Assembly: GCA_041743835.1 (NCBI GenBank)
Contig: JBGTLW010000215.1
Span: 1-5,777, forward strand
From: JBGTLW01 sp041743835
GTDB lineage: Bacteria > Planctomycetota > Phycisphaerae > Phycisphaerales > Phycisphaeraceae
Direction of reading: 5' to 3'
DNA: 5,777 nt
Shown: positions 1-5,775 of the stretch, in pieces
Layout: every line of letters begins with the position of its first letter
How positions within the stretch are numbered: position 1 is the first letter of the stretch
Notes under the pieces: model-generated
What the model was told of the DNA's origin: nothing
Seen by the model: only the letters and a program-made list of their open reading frames with translations
Databases searched by the model: none
Made by a program: the position numbers and the translations under genes

Positions 1-516
1 CTGATAGACCTCTTCCATCTTGTCCACCCGGCCGTGGCAATCGACGCACGACACGCCCTTGGTCACGTGGGCCTCGTGGTTGAAGTACGCATAATCGGGC
101 AGGTCGTGGACCTTCACCCACTGGATCGGGTCGCCCGTGGCGTAGCTCTCCCAGACGGGCTTGAGCTTCTCGCTGCCCTGCCAGATGCCCGACAGGCTCG
201 TCGCTTCGCCGGTGATGGGGTCGGTGCCCGGTGCGTGGCAACTGATGCAGGTCTGGGTGGGGGGGATGGCTGCGAACGCGGCCTTATCCACCGTGGTGTG
301 GCACACGCGGCAATCCATGCCAAGCTGCCCGACGTGGACCTCGTGGGAATAAGGCACGGGCTGCTCGGGCATGTAGCCCACGTCGAGTGTGTCGGCCGAG
401 GCGCCGTAGGTCCACAGGATGATGGCGTAAGGCCCCGCGCCCATCCCTCCGAGGATAGCCAACGGCAGCAGGTAATTGACCCACCGCGGGAACACGAACT
501 TCTTTGGCTGCGTCAT
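1..516 (-). CDS. actA: Multiheme cytochrome c subunit ActA of alternative complex III (5' part, runs off left edge)
   Basis: This is probably the membrane-anchored pentaheme cytochrome of alternative complex III, which oxidises quinol and passes electrons to cytochrome c or a terminal oxidase on the periplasmic side. The frame is open for 172 codons to the edge. Seen: a basic N-terminus (MTQPKKF), one hydrophobic helix at about residues 14-36, then three CxxCH haem sites at 69-73 (CRVCH), 90-94 (CISCH) and 157-161 (CVDCH). ActA-like landmarks are VPYSHEVHVGQLGMDCRVCH at 54-73 and VKVHDLPDYAYFNHEAHV at 134-151. ActA normally binds five haems, so two sites would lie beyond the edge. The ATG at 516 is preceded two codons upstream by an in-frame TAA, which fixes the start. 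There is no clear Shine-Dalgarno; AAGGG abuts the ATG. In known operons actA is followed by the iron-sulfur/molybdopterin-like ActB and the NrfD-like ActC. Another cytochrome c3/c7 family member is possible but less likely. Confidence 0.8.
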   Translation of the reverse strand, partial: MTQPKKFVFPRWVNYLLPLAILGGMGAGPYAIILWTYGASADTLDVGYMPEQPVPYSHEVHVGQLGMDCRVCHTTVDKAAFAAIPPTQTCISCHAPGTDPITGEATSLSGIWQGSEKLKPVWESYATGDPIQWVKVHDLPDYAYFNHEAHVTKGVSCVDCHGRVDKMEEVYQ

Positions 517-645
517 CCCTTAGTACCAAGCCCTGACCGGTGCCCGAATCTTGCCGGGCCACGCGGCGGTCTATCACGCCCACGTTACACGCACTGCTCC
601 CCCCGCCCCCGGATCCCCCGCCTCGCTTACAGGCCACAAGACCGG

Positions 646-673
646 ATTCTAGAGGCATATTCCCATTCGTCAA
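646..673 (-). promoter_or_regulatory. Putative sigma70-type promoter for the actA operon
   Basis: On the minus strand TTGACG (673-668) and TAGAAT (651-646) are separated by 16 bases. Each hexamer differs from consensus at one position. Transcription would start near 639, giving a leader of about 120 nt before the actA ATG at 516. The site lies between the stop of the upstream membrane-protein gene (767) and actA, as expected for an independent promoter. No other feature was recognised in the GC-rich leader (517-645). Confidence 0.5.
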
Positions 674-720
674 AACGGCCGAGCGGGCGTGAGAAGTCGT
701 TATGGGCGTTGCGCTTGAGT

Positions 721-751
721 CGCAACTCGGTAGGCCTGCCGGAGCGTTGCG
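721..751. other. Nested inverted repeat between membrane-protein gene and actA promoter
   Basis: Outer arms CGCAAC (721-726) and GTTGCG (746-751) enclose an almost perfect 14-bp palindrome (728-741, core AGGCCT). As plus-strand RNA the inner arms pair with one G-U and the hairpin is followed by four T at 752-755. As minus-strand RNA one inner pair is lost and no U-run follows. It could be a weak factor-independent terminator, a protein-binding palindrome, or chance in GC-rich DNA. Its place, 16 bases past the upstream stop codon, favours a role at the transcript end. Confidence 0.3.
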
Positions 752-766
752 TTTTGGGCGGTTGGG

Positions 767-1228
767 TCACTCGGGCAGGGCGAGCGCTTTGGCGCTTGGG
801 CCGGTGAGCGCGAGGAGGATCATGGCGAGCGCTCCGGGGAGGATGCCGGGCAGCAGCGTCTCGGATGCCACGCAGGACGCCAGCGACAGGACCGCCGCCC
901 CGACCATGACCAACCAGACCGTGAGCAGGCCCCGCGTGTAGCTGACCGGGTCCACCGGCTGCCCCCGCCAGGCTGCGCGGAAGCAGTGCGCACGCAGCAG
1001 GATGGCTGGGGGCAACACAAGCACGAGTACCAACAGCGACAGCACAAGGAACAGAAGCCCGAGCCCGGTGAGCTGGCCAGACGTGGCTGGTGACAACGTG
1101 CCCTGGATGACCGCGAACGCCACCAACGGCATCCCCACCATCGCCCGCCACGCCCACACCACCGCCTCCAGAGCATTGGTGCGCTCCAGCTCGGTCCCAA
1201 GGGCAGCGTCGTAACGTGAAGTGGTCAT
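767..1228 (-). CDS. Small four-helix inner-membrane protein of unknown function
   Basis: I do not recognise this 153-residue protein. It has a short hydrophilic N-terminus (MTTSRYDAALGTELERTNAL) and four hydrophobic stretches at about residues 23-44, 54-76, 100-120 and 126-142. The second is very rich in Leu and Val. A basic loop at 79-90 (RAHCFRAAWRGQ) separates helices 2 and 3, suggesting that loop is cytoplasmic. No catalytic or metal-binding motif and no signal peptide was seen. The start at 1228 has GGAG nine bases upstream (1241-1238). An in-frame ATG at 1243 would add only MEPPP. The frame is open further upstream to about 1516, but that part is Pro/Thr/Arg-rich and runs through the repeat-rich spacer, so it is not taken as coding. 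Base composition is high-GC like actA and opgH. A link to the downstream respiratory operon is possible from position only. Confidence 0.75.
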   Translation of the reverse strand: MTTSRYDAALGTELERTNALEAVVWAWRAMVGMPLVAFAVIQGTLSPATSGQLTGLGLLFLVLSLLVLVLVLPPAILLRAHCFRAAWRGQPVDPVSYTRGLLTVWLVMVGAAVLSLASCVASETLLPGILPGALAMILLALTGPSAKALALPE

Positions 1229-1237
1229 GGGGGGTGG

Positions 1238-1241
1238 CTCC
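1238..1241 (-). promoter_or_regulatory. Shine-Dalgarno GGAG that selects the 1228 start
   Basis: GGAG on the minus strand ends nine bases before the ATG at 1228. It overlaps the alternative ATG at 1243-1241, which has no comparable site of its own, so the shorter protein is preferred. Confidence 0.5.
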
Positions 1242-1245
1242 ATCG

Positions 1246-1285
1246 GGGGGGTGGTTGGGGAGTATATCGTGGGGGGTGGTTGGGG
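1246..1285. repeat. Exact 15-bp direct repeat (period 25) upstream of the membrane-protein gene
   Basis: The plus-strand unit GGGGGGTGGTTGGGG occurs at 1246-1260 and again, unchanged, at 1271-1285. A shorter third copy (GGGGGGTGG) is at 1229-1237, next to the start codon. The 10 bases between the two full copies contain the only AT-rich patch nearby and a possible -10 box. The copies may be operator-like sites or simple slippage products of a G-rich tract. Confidence 0.6.
1261..1266 (-). promoter_or_regulatory. Possible -10 box for the membrane-protein gene
   Basis: TATACT on the minus strand (1266-1261) lies between the two 15-bp repeats. It would start transcription near 1254, about 26 nt before the ATG at 1228. 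No recognisable -35 hexamer stands at the usual distance, where the DNA is C-rich. If real, the promoter would need an activator or a different sigma factor. Confidence 0.3.
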
Positions 1286-1299
1286 TGGCACGGGTGGGG
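1271..1299 (+). other. Potential G-quadruplex motif
   Basis: Plus-strand G-runs at 1271-1276, 1282-1285, 1292-1294 and 1296-1299 are joined by loops of 5, 6 and 1 bases, satisfying the usual G3+N1-7 rule. Additional G-runs at 1245-1251, 1257-1260, 1309-1314 and 1320-1323 give alternative registers. The G-rich strand is the template strand for the gene starting at 1228, so a quadruplex here could affect its transcription. The rest of the spacer up to about 1472 shows no gene. Confidence 0.4.
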
Positions 1300-1472
1300 T
1301 CGTGCGGCGGGGGGCCGTCGGGGAGTGGGCAAGTTGCAGATGAGACAACTGAACAACTCCGAAGCAAACTAACCGCCGTGTAACCAAGAGCACCAAGTCA
1401 AGACTTGCCTTGGCTTGTGTGACGGTCCTTCTTGGCGTTGTCGGCAGTGTAGAGTCCTTTCTCAATCGGTGG

Positions 1473-1491
1473 GACGGGCGTCCCGCCCGTC
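1473..1491. terminator. Strong stem-loop just past the DUF262 gene, possible terminator
   Basis: A perfect 8-bp GC-rich stem (GACGGGCG, 1473-1480, with CGCCCGTC, 1484-1491) closes a 3-base loop, 14 bases after the DUF262 stop codon. On the minus strand no U-run follows, so it would be an imperfect terminator or an mRNA 3'-end protector. On the plus strand four T follow at 1494-1497. It could also be a member of a dispersed GC-rich palindrome family, which the window alone cannot show. Confidence 0.4.
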
Positions 1492-1505
1492 GCTTTTCGA
1501 TGCAC

Positions 1506-3467
1506 TTATTTTTCACGGGGCAAATTCAAAAGTACGTGTGGCTCGCTCAATGATATGTCCCATCGTTGTTGGATAAAATTGATTAAGACTAGGCCCCGCC
1601 GCCTAATCGCCTGTTCATCCCAAACGGGTTCTGATGCAACTGACCTTTCATTCGCCCAACCATGGCGCAATCCCTGTAGATCACCATCATTGCGCTTATG
1701 CTCTACTAAATACTCAAATGAACCACGCGGGATATCCTCTGCATCCCGACGTCTTGCTTTCTGAACACCGGGTTCGAGACGATCCGGCGTTCTTGGCTTT
1801 TGCAACACGAAATTGCCAAGAGAGGTGGCAATTTTTGCGTCAGCATCCGGGCCTAAATGCCGAATCGCATAGTCGCACCAGTCGGGTTGAGCATGGCGTC
1901 CCGGATAAACCGGTCGCACGTCACCAGGCGTGAGGTAGACACAACTATCGCCACTTAAATCGTACTCGTACTCTCGAAGCAAATAATTAAGATGCGGCCT
2001 CCAAGCAGCCCAGCCCCCTTTGAGTTTGTCTTGGCTGAGAAAGACCCGCCGCATATGGCTCTTTAGGCGAGTCTCTTTATAGGGCTTATTAGTTTTAGAG
2101 ACAAGTTGGCGAATAAACTTGTTTAATGAGTTGGTACGAGTCCGATACAAGCGATTTGCTTCTTTCCAGAAAAACGGCCTGTTAGCGGACGCGCTTACAC
2201 CAGTGAGAGCATGCAATACGAACTCGTGCCGTTCTATTTGCTGAAATGCGCCAGTGATATCATCTTCACTATAGCGACGCGATTCGTCACGGTCCCGCTC
2301 CCTAAGCAGCATGGCTAAAATCGCGGGGCGGAAAAAAGATTGCGAGCGAACGGATCCAATACGGAATAGCCAAATACGATGCTCTTTAATTAGTTCTGCG
2401 CTTGGATGCAAGGGGTGGTTGATTGCAAACCAAAGCGGGGCGGCATCCGACAAGCTTTGGGAATACTCACGGATCGAATCCAAAGAGAGATTCCCTCTAC
2501 GCGCACGCTTCTCGCTAAACTCATTTTTTAGTAGGTCGTCAAGAAAATTTCCTATTCGTAGATGACGTCTCTGTTGTGCATCTTGATTGAAATAAACATA
2601 CCAATGGTTTCGCAGGAAGTCATCGTCGGAAAGTGGCTCCGCCTGGTCATTCTTCGCTAGCCATTCATAGATTGTGAGCCAACAATCATTGATCTGATCC
2701 TTAGCATCCACGGCGCTTTGCTTTGTCTCACTGTTCTTCGCTCCATCAGCGATCAAACCTGTGACAAACAATAGGCGGTTTTTCAGCAGTTCAAGTTGGG
2801 AAAGTGGTCGCCCGCGGTTATTCATGCGTTCAAAAACAACACATGATTCAAGTTCTTTGGGCAGATGGTGATGAACGAACCTCAACCCGGCGCGAAGTTT
2901 TAATGCATAAGTCTCTGCTTCGCTGCAAGATATTTCGGCTATATTCCTGTCAAAAAATCGTTTGGCCTTATCAAGATTTCTGGTGTACGCCGTCGCTGCC
3001 TCTCTAGAGTCGATCCCCTGAAATATTTCTTCGATGAGATGATAGTGGCTCGGCGTGTCAACTTCATAACCCAAGCGGTAGACACTGGGGAAGGGGCGTA
3101 CTGTTTCTTGATGCAAAGTGCTGATCGCCTCGCTATCAGAACCAAACCGATCAAATAGCGATTGAATTAACAGAAATATTGTGATGAGCCGCTGCTGGCC
3201 GTCGACGACATACAATCGCTCTAGACAGCTTGTCTCCCCATTCGTGTCTGCAAATTCACGCTCCTGCCATCGTAACCAAGCAGATTCGGCAACTGATTCC
3301 GTAGTAATGGTTCCTGTAAAATGATGACCGTCCGGCTCAATTGACGCTAGGTCTTGCCATAGATCGTCTACGTTAGATTCTTGCCAAGCATAACCTCGTT
3401 GATAAGCAGGAATCCGTAGGATTCGATTCTTAACCAGCGCCGGAAGAGTTATGATTTGCATGGTCAT
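1506..3467 (-). CDS. DUF262-DUF1524 (GmrSD/BrxU/SspE-type) DNA-defence protein with a degenerate HNH motif
   Basis: This is a single-chain relative of the type IV restriction enzyme GmrSD and of BrxU and SspE, which couple a ParB-like nucleotide-hydrolysing DUF262 domain to a DUF1524 HNH nuclease and attack modified phage DNA. Numbering from the ATG at 3467 (653 aa): IPAYQRGYAW at 19-28, VVDGQQRL at 87-94 and FERMNNRGRPLSQLELLKN at 212-230 are hallmark DUF262 motifs. The middle is helical. The C-terminus has DUF1524 landmarks: W489, LGNFVLQ at 550-556, RRRGLVLINF at 622-631 and QRWDI at 633-637. Where relatives usually carry an EHIYP-type catalytic motif, this protein reads VRPVYP (517-522), with no histidine. 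The Asn expected after LGN is also not evident. Start candidates are ATG 3467, ATG 3461 (favoured by the promoter) and GTG 3530, which overlaps the opgH stop but adds 21 residues ahead of the normal family start. The gene has no partner gene and much lower G+C than its neighbours. The motif comparison is from memory of the family. Confidence 0.88.
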   Translation of the reverse strand: MTMQIITLPALVKNRILRIPAYQRGYAWQESNVDDLWQDLASIEPDGHHFTGTITTESVAESAWLRWQEREFADTNGETSCLERLYVVDGQQRLITIFLLIQSLFDRFGSDSEAISTLHQETVRPFPSVYRLGYEVDTPSHYHLIEEIFQGIDSREAATAYTRNLDKAKRFFDRNIAEISCSEAETYALKLRAGLRFVHHHLPKELESCVVFERMNNRGRPLSQLELLKNRLLFVTGLIADGAKNSETKQSAVDAKDQINDCWLTIYEWLAKNDQAEPLSDDDFLRNHWYVYFNQDAQQRRHLRIGNFLDDLLKNEFSEKRARRGNLSLDSIREYSQSLSDAAPLWFAINHPLHPSAELIKEHRIWLFRIGSVRSQSFFRPAILAMLLRERDRDESRRYSEDDITGAFQQIERHEFVLHALTGVSASANRPFFWKEANRLYRTRTNSLNKFIRQLVSKTNKPYKETRLKSHMRRVFLSQDKLKGGWAAWRPHLNYLLREYEYDLSGDSCVYLTPGDVRPVYPGRHAQPDWCDYAIRHLGPDADAKIATSLGNFVLQKPRTPDRLEPGVQKARRRDAEDIPRGSFEYLVEHKRNDGDLQGLRHGWANERSVASEPVWDEQAIRRRGLVLINFIQQRWDISLSEPHVLLNLPREK

Positions 3468-3468
3468 A

Positions 3469-3497
3469 ATTCTGAGATGTCTGCTGATGGCTGTCAA
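3469..3497 (-). promoter_or_regulatory. Promoter of the DUF262 gene, probably giving a leaderless mRNA
   Basis: The minus strand has a perfect TTGACA (3497-3492), a 17-base spacer and CAGAAT (3474-3469; 4 of 6 to consensus). The expected start, about 7 bases on, falls at 3461-3462, at the A of the second ATG. The -35 begins 30 bases after the opgH stop at 3527. No Shine-Dalgarno precedes either ATG, which fits leaderless translation. Confidence 0.5.
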
Positions 3498-3526
3498 GTA
3501 CCGGGCATGGCTTGCGATTCCTCCGA

Positions 3527-5599
3527 TCACGCCGGCGTGCCTGACGGCAAAACCGGCACCGGCGTCGCCGTCAGCCCCAGCGTGCTCGCCAAACGGTCGG
3601 TCGGTTGGGTGAGCCAGGCTTGGCGGTGGGCGGCTCGAAGGGCTAAAGGGTCAGCGAGGAACTCCCGGCGTTGTTGGGGGGTGAGGCGGTCGACTTTGCT
3701 CACCCAGTCCGGCGGGGTCACGCGCGTGGGGCCGGAGGCTTCGACGATGGCGAGGTGCATGGCCATGAAGCTGGGGTCCGCCAGCAGCCTCGGGAAAAGC
3801 TCGCCGGGGGCGGGCGGCTGGTAGCGGTCCAGGTCCTGCTGGAGCCAGAACAGTTCGCGGGGCGGGTGGGTCTCTTCGGGGATGGTGAGGATGCCCCGCC
3901 TTTGCAGCCAGCGCCCGAGGCCGGGGTGGGACACCAACACCGATAGCGGGATCGACAGAGCCAAGGGCCCGAGCACCGGGATCGTCCACACCATCAGCCC
4001 CGGCGTCAGCACCGTCGCCAGCACAAGCCCGATCACGCCGATCAGTGTGTGCGTGCGGTGGACGCTCGCGGCCTCGGCCCACGTCGTCCCCTCCGCGTCC
4101 CGCCGCTGCGCATCCCACGTCACCGATCGGCCCAGCAGCGTGTTCACCACAAACCTTGCGTGAAACATCATCAGGATCGGGGCGGTGAACACCGACACCA
4201 GCGTCTCCATGAGGATCCCGCCGAGCACTCCCATCTCCGAACCCATGCGCGAGATCGCGGGCCTTCGCGGCAGCAGCACCAGCGCCCACAGCTTGGGTGT
4301 GAGCAAGAGCAACAGCGTCAGGCCAAACAGCAGCAGCGCCTGGGTCTGGACCGACAGCTCCATCATGCCCGAGCTTGCACGGTTGTCCAGCAGTTCCACG
4401 CCCTGCCCCGACAGTGCGGCCCCGAAGCCCACCACCATGAAGCTCAGCCAGACCAGACTCGATGCGTAACTCATCACACCCACGAGCATGTGGCCCCGGC
4501 TAAAGGGGTGCATCCCGCGGCGCATCACCAGCTTGAGGTGTTGCAGGTTGCCCTGGCACCACCGCTGGTCGCGCTTGGCGAAGTCGATCAGCGTGTCGGG
4601 GCACTGCTCGTAGCTGCCGGCGAGGTCGTCAGCCAGGACGACGTGATACCCCGCGCTAACCATGAGCGCCGCCTCGACAAAGTCGTGGCTGAGGATGTGC
4701 CCGCCCAGCGGCGGCTTGCCCGGCAGCACAGGCAGGCCACAGTGGTCGATGAAGGGCTGGGTGCGGATGATCGCGTTGTGCCCGAAGTAGTTGCCCTGGC
4801 CATGCGACCAGAGCGAGAAGCCCGCGGCAAACATGTGGCCATAGGCCCCGGCCGCGAACTGCTGGGCCCGGCCAAAGAGCGAGGTCTGGAGCACGGGACG
4901 CGGCACGGTCTGGAGGATGCCGAGCTTCGGGTCGCGCTGCATCCGGCAGACCATCTCCACCAGCGTGGGCCCGGCCATGACGCTGTCGGCATCGAACACG
5001 ATCATGTACAGGTACTTCCCGCCCCAGCGCTCGCAAAAATCTTTGATGTTGCCGGTCTTGCGTTCTGTGTTGTTGATGCGGTGGCGGTAGAACACCCGGC
5101 CGTCGGCGTTGTAACGCTTGAGGAAGTCTGCCCAGGCTCGTTCTTCCGCGAGCTGGATGTCCGGGTCGGTGGTGTCGCTGAGGATGAACAGGTCGAACGC
5201 GAAGCCGTCGGGCGTGAGCTGGAGCGAGCGCCAGGTCGCGGCGAGCCCCGCGAACACCCGGCCGGTGGGTTCGTTGTAGATGGGGACGACGATGGCGGTG
5301 CGTGGCAGGGGTCTTGCGACGTGCGAGTCGTCGCTGACATCTCGTCGGCTGGCCTGGCCGGAGGGCACGTCGTATCGGAACATCGCGCCGACCGTCGCCA
5401 TCCAGAAGCCGATGGACACCCAGAACAGGAGGATGGTGAACAGCGGGAGGAGCACGACGTCGAGCAGGAGCCAGCCGTCGCTTGCGAGGATGTGATAGAA
5501 GAGCGCGCTAAAGAGCAGCGTGGTCCCAGCCGCCAGCCCGAACAGCACACAGCGATAGACCAGCGAGCGCTTCGCAGCGACGTCGGGGTTGAAGCTCAT
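3527..5599 (-). CDS. opgH: Glucans biosynthesis glucosyltransferase H (OpgH/MdoH family), short N-terminus
   Basis: This inner-membrane GT2 enzyme is expected to polymerise beta-1,2-linked glucose from UDP-glucose for osmoregulated periplasmic glucan. Numbering from ATG 5599 (690 aa): two helices at about 15-36 and 42-69, then the cytoplasmic GT domain with VPIYNEP (105-111), LSDTTD (140-145), FDADSVM (202-208), SHDFVEAAL (304-312) and QRWCQGN (345-351), the D, DxD, D, QxxRW set of processive GT2 enzymes. RVFYRHRINNTERKTGNIKDF at 168-188 (key: NNTERKTGNI) and the DADSVM and ILSHDFVEAAL stretches closely match E. coli OpgH. At least five further helices lie between 373 and 554, followed by a soluble tail with IPEETHPPREL. 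The E. coli protein is about 847 aa; most of the difference is the cytoplasmic N-terminus, here about 14 residues. ATG 5599 is chosen because it overlaps the upstream stop (ATGA). GTG 5665 would add 22 unconvincing residues. Confidence 0.93.
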   Translation of the reverse strand: MSFNPDVAAKRSLVYRCVLFGLAAGTTLLFSALFYHILASDGWLLLDVVLLPLFTILLFWVSIGFWMATVGAMFRYDVPSGQASRRDVSDDSHVARPLPRTAIVVPIYNEPTGRVFAGLAATWRSLQLTPDGFAFDLFILSDTTDPDIQLAEERAWADFLKRYNADGRVFYRHRINNTERKTGNIKDFCERWGGKYLYMIVFDADSVMAGPTLVEMVCRMQRDPKLGILQTVPRPVLQTSLFGRAQQFAAGAYGHMFAAGFSLWSHGQGNYFGHNAIIRTQPFIDHCGLPVLPGKPPLGGHILSHDFVEAALMVSAGYHVVLADDLAGSYEQCPDTLIDFAKRDQRWCQGNLQHLKLVMRRGMHPFSRGHMLVGVMSYASSLVWLSFMVVGFGAALSGQGVELLDNRASSGMMELSVQTQALLLFGLTLLLLLTPKLWALVLLPRRPAISRMGSEMGVLGGILMETLVSVFTAPILMMFHARFVVNTLLGRSVTWDAQRRDAEGTTWAEAASVHRTHTLIGVIGLVLATVLTPGLMVWTIPVLGPLALSIPLSVLVSHPGLGRWLQRRGILTIPEETHPPRELFWLQQDLDRYQPPAPGELFPRLLADPSFMAMHLAIVEASGPTRVTPPDWVSKVDRLTPQQRREFLADPLALRAAHRQAWLTQPTDRLASTLGLTATPVPVLPSGTPA
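4826..4857. repeat. Internal opgH copy of a 32-bp inverted repeat
   Basis: On the minus strand this stretch encodes the opgH segment AAGAYGHMFA (residues 249-258). The identical 32 bases occur in the opposite orientation at 5746-5777. Confidence 0.9.
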
Positions 5600-5775
5600 G
5601 CCACCGGGTTCCGAGCCACGGGCATGACCGGTTGGCCAATGAGGCGGTGACGCCAACCCAGCCACCAGCCGCGGCGGAGCAGTCGCGGGACTTGTCCGAG
5701 CGCGTGGGTGCGCATGGTTTGCGGGTGTTCGGCGGGCAGCACGGGTCGCGGCCGGGGCCTATGGCCACATGTTTG
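5596..5775 (-). CDS. 3' end of an unidentified gene coupled to opgH (partial)
   Basis: A frame open to the window edge ends in TGA at 5598-5596, overlapping the opgH ATG by four bases (ATGA), the usual sign of translational coupling. The last 49 residues (5599-5745) run from PVLPAEHPQTMRTHALGQVP through LLRRGWWLGWRHRLIGQPV to MPVARNPVA. They are Arg/Trp-rich with no motif I recognise. In proteobacteria opgG, for the periplasmic glucan protein, lies directly upstream of and overlaps opgH, so opgG is the contextual guess. However, this tail does not resemble the OpgG C-terminus I know. The ten codons right of 5745 come from an inverted copy of internal opgH sequence and probably do not belong to this protein. 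Confidence 0.5.
   Translation of the reverse strand, partial: QTCGHRPRPRPVLPAEHPQTMRTHALGQVPRLLRRGWWLGWRHRLIGQPVMPVARNPVA

Larger units (their letters stand above)
1500..3500. other. Low-GC island coinciding with the DUF262 gene
   Basis: A sampled line in this stretch (2341-2400) is 27/60 G+C, whereas a line in opgH (4261-4320) is 39/60. The change in composition coincides with the gene borders: the GC-rich stem-loop on the left and the opgH stop on the right. Recent horizontal acquisition of one gene plus its promoter is the simplest reading. I found no flanking direct repeats, terminal inverted repeats, tRNA or integrase that would reveal the mechanism. Confidence 0.6.

Noticed and set aside
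34..807. A 257-codon open frame on the plus strand
   Set aside because: It is antisense to actA, crosses the actA promoter and enters the next gene. The CxxCH motifs support the minus strand.
627..1367. A 246-codon open frame on the minus strand
   Set aside because: It is out of frame with the four-helix membrane protein, Pro/Arg/Gly-rich, and runs through the repeat-rich spacer and the actA promoter.
1394..1407. Short inverted repeat CAAGTC-AA-GACTTG in the spacer
   Set aside because: Six-base arms with a 2-base loop cannot form a useful hairpin, and no promoter or gene start is nearby. It could be a chance palindrome.
1229..1516. N-terminal extension of the four-helix protein to about 1516
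   Set aside because: The extension is Pro/Thr/Arg-rich, contains the tandem G-tract repeats, and would overlap the DUF262 stop. A good GGAG supports the start at 1228.
3468..3530. GTG 3530 as the DUF262 start, overlapping the opgH stop
   Set aside because: It adds 21 residues ahead of the usual family start, would overlie a good promoter, and has no clear Shine-Dalgarno. Kept only as an alternative.
1506..5599. A functional system linking the glucosyltransferase with a GmrSD-like enzyme that senses glucosylated DNA
   Set aside because: OpgH is a membrane glucan synthase, not a DNA glucosyltransferase. The composition break and separate promoter indicate chance adjacency.
4049..5650. A 533-codon open frame on the plus strand
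   Set aside because: It lies antisense to opgH, whose family motifs are unmistakable. The plus-strand product is a His/Gln/Arg/Glu-rich shadow with no fold-like pattern, as expected opposite GC-rich coding DNA.
5600..5665. GTG 5665 as the opgH start
   Set aside because: The 22 added residues look like out-of-frame translation of the upstream ORF, whose stop overlaps ATG 5599 in an ATGA.
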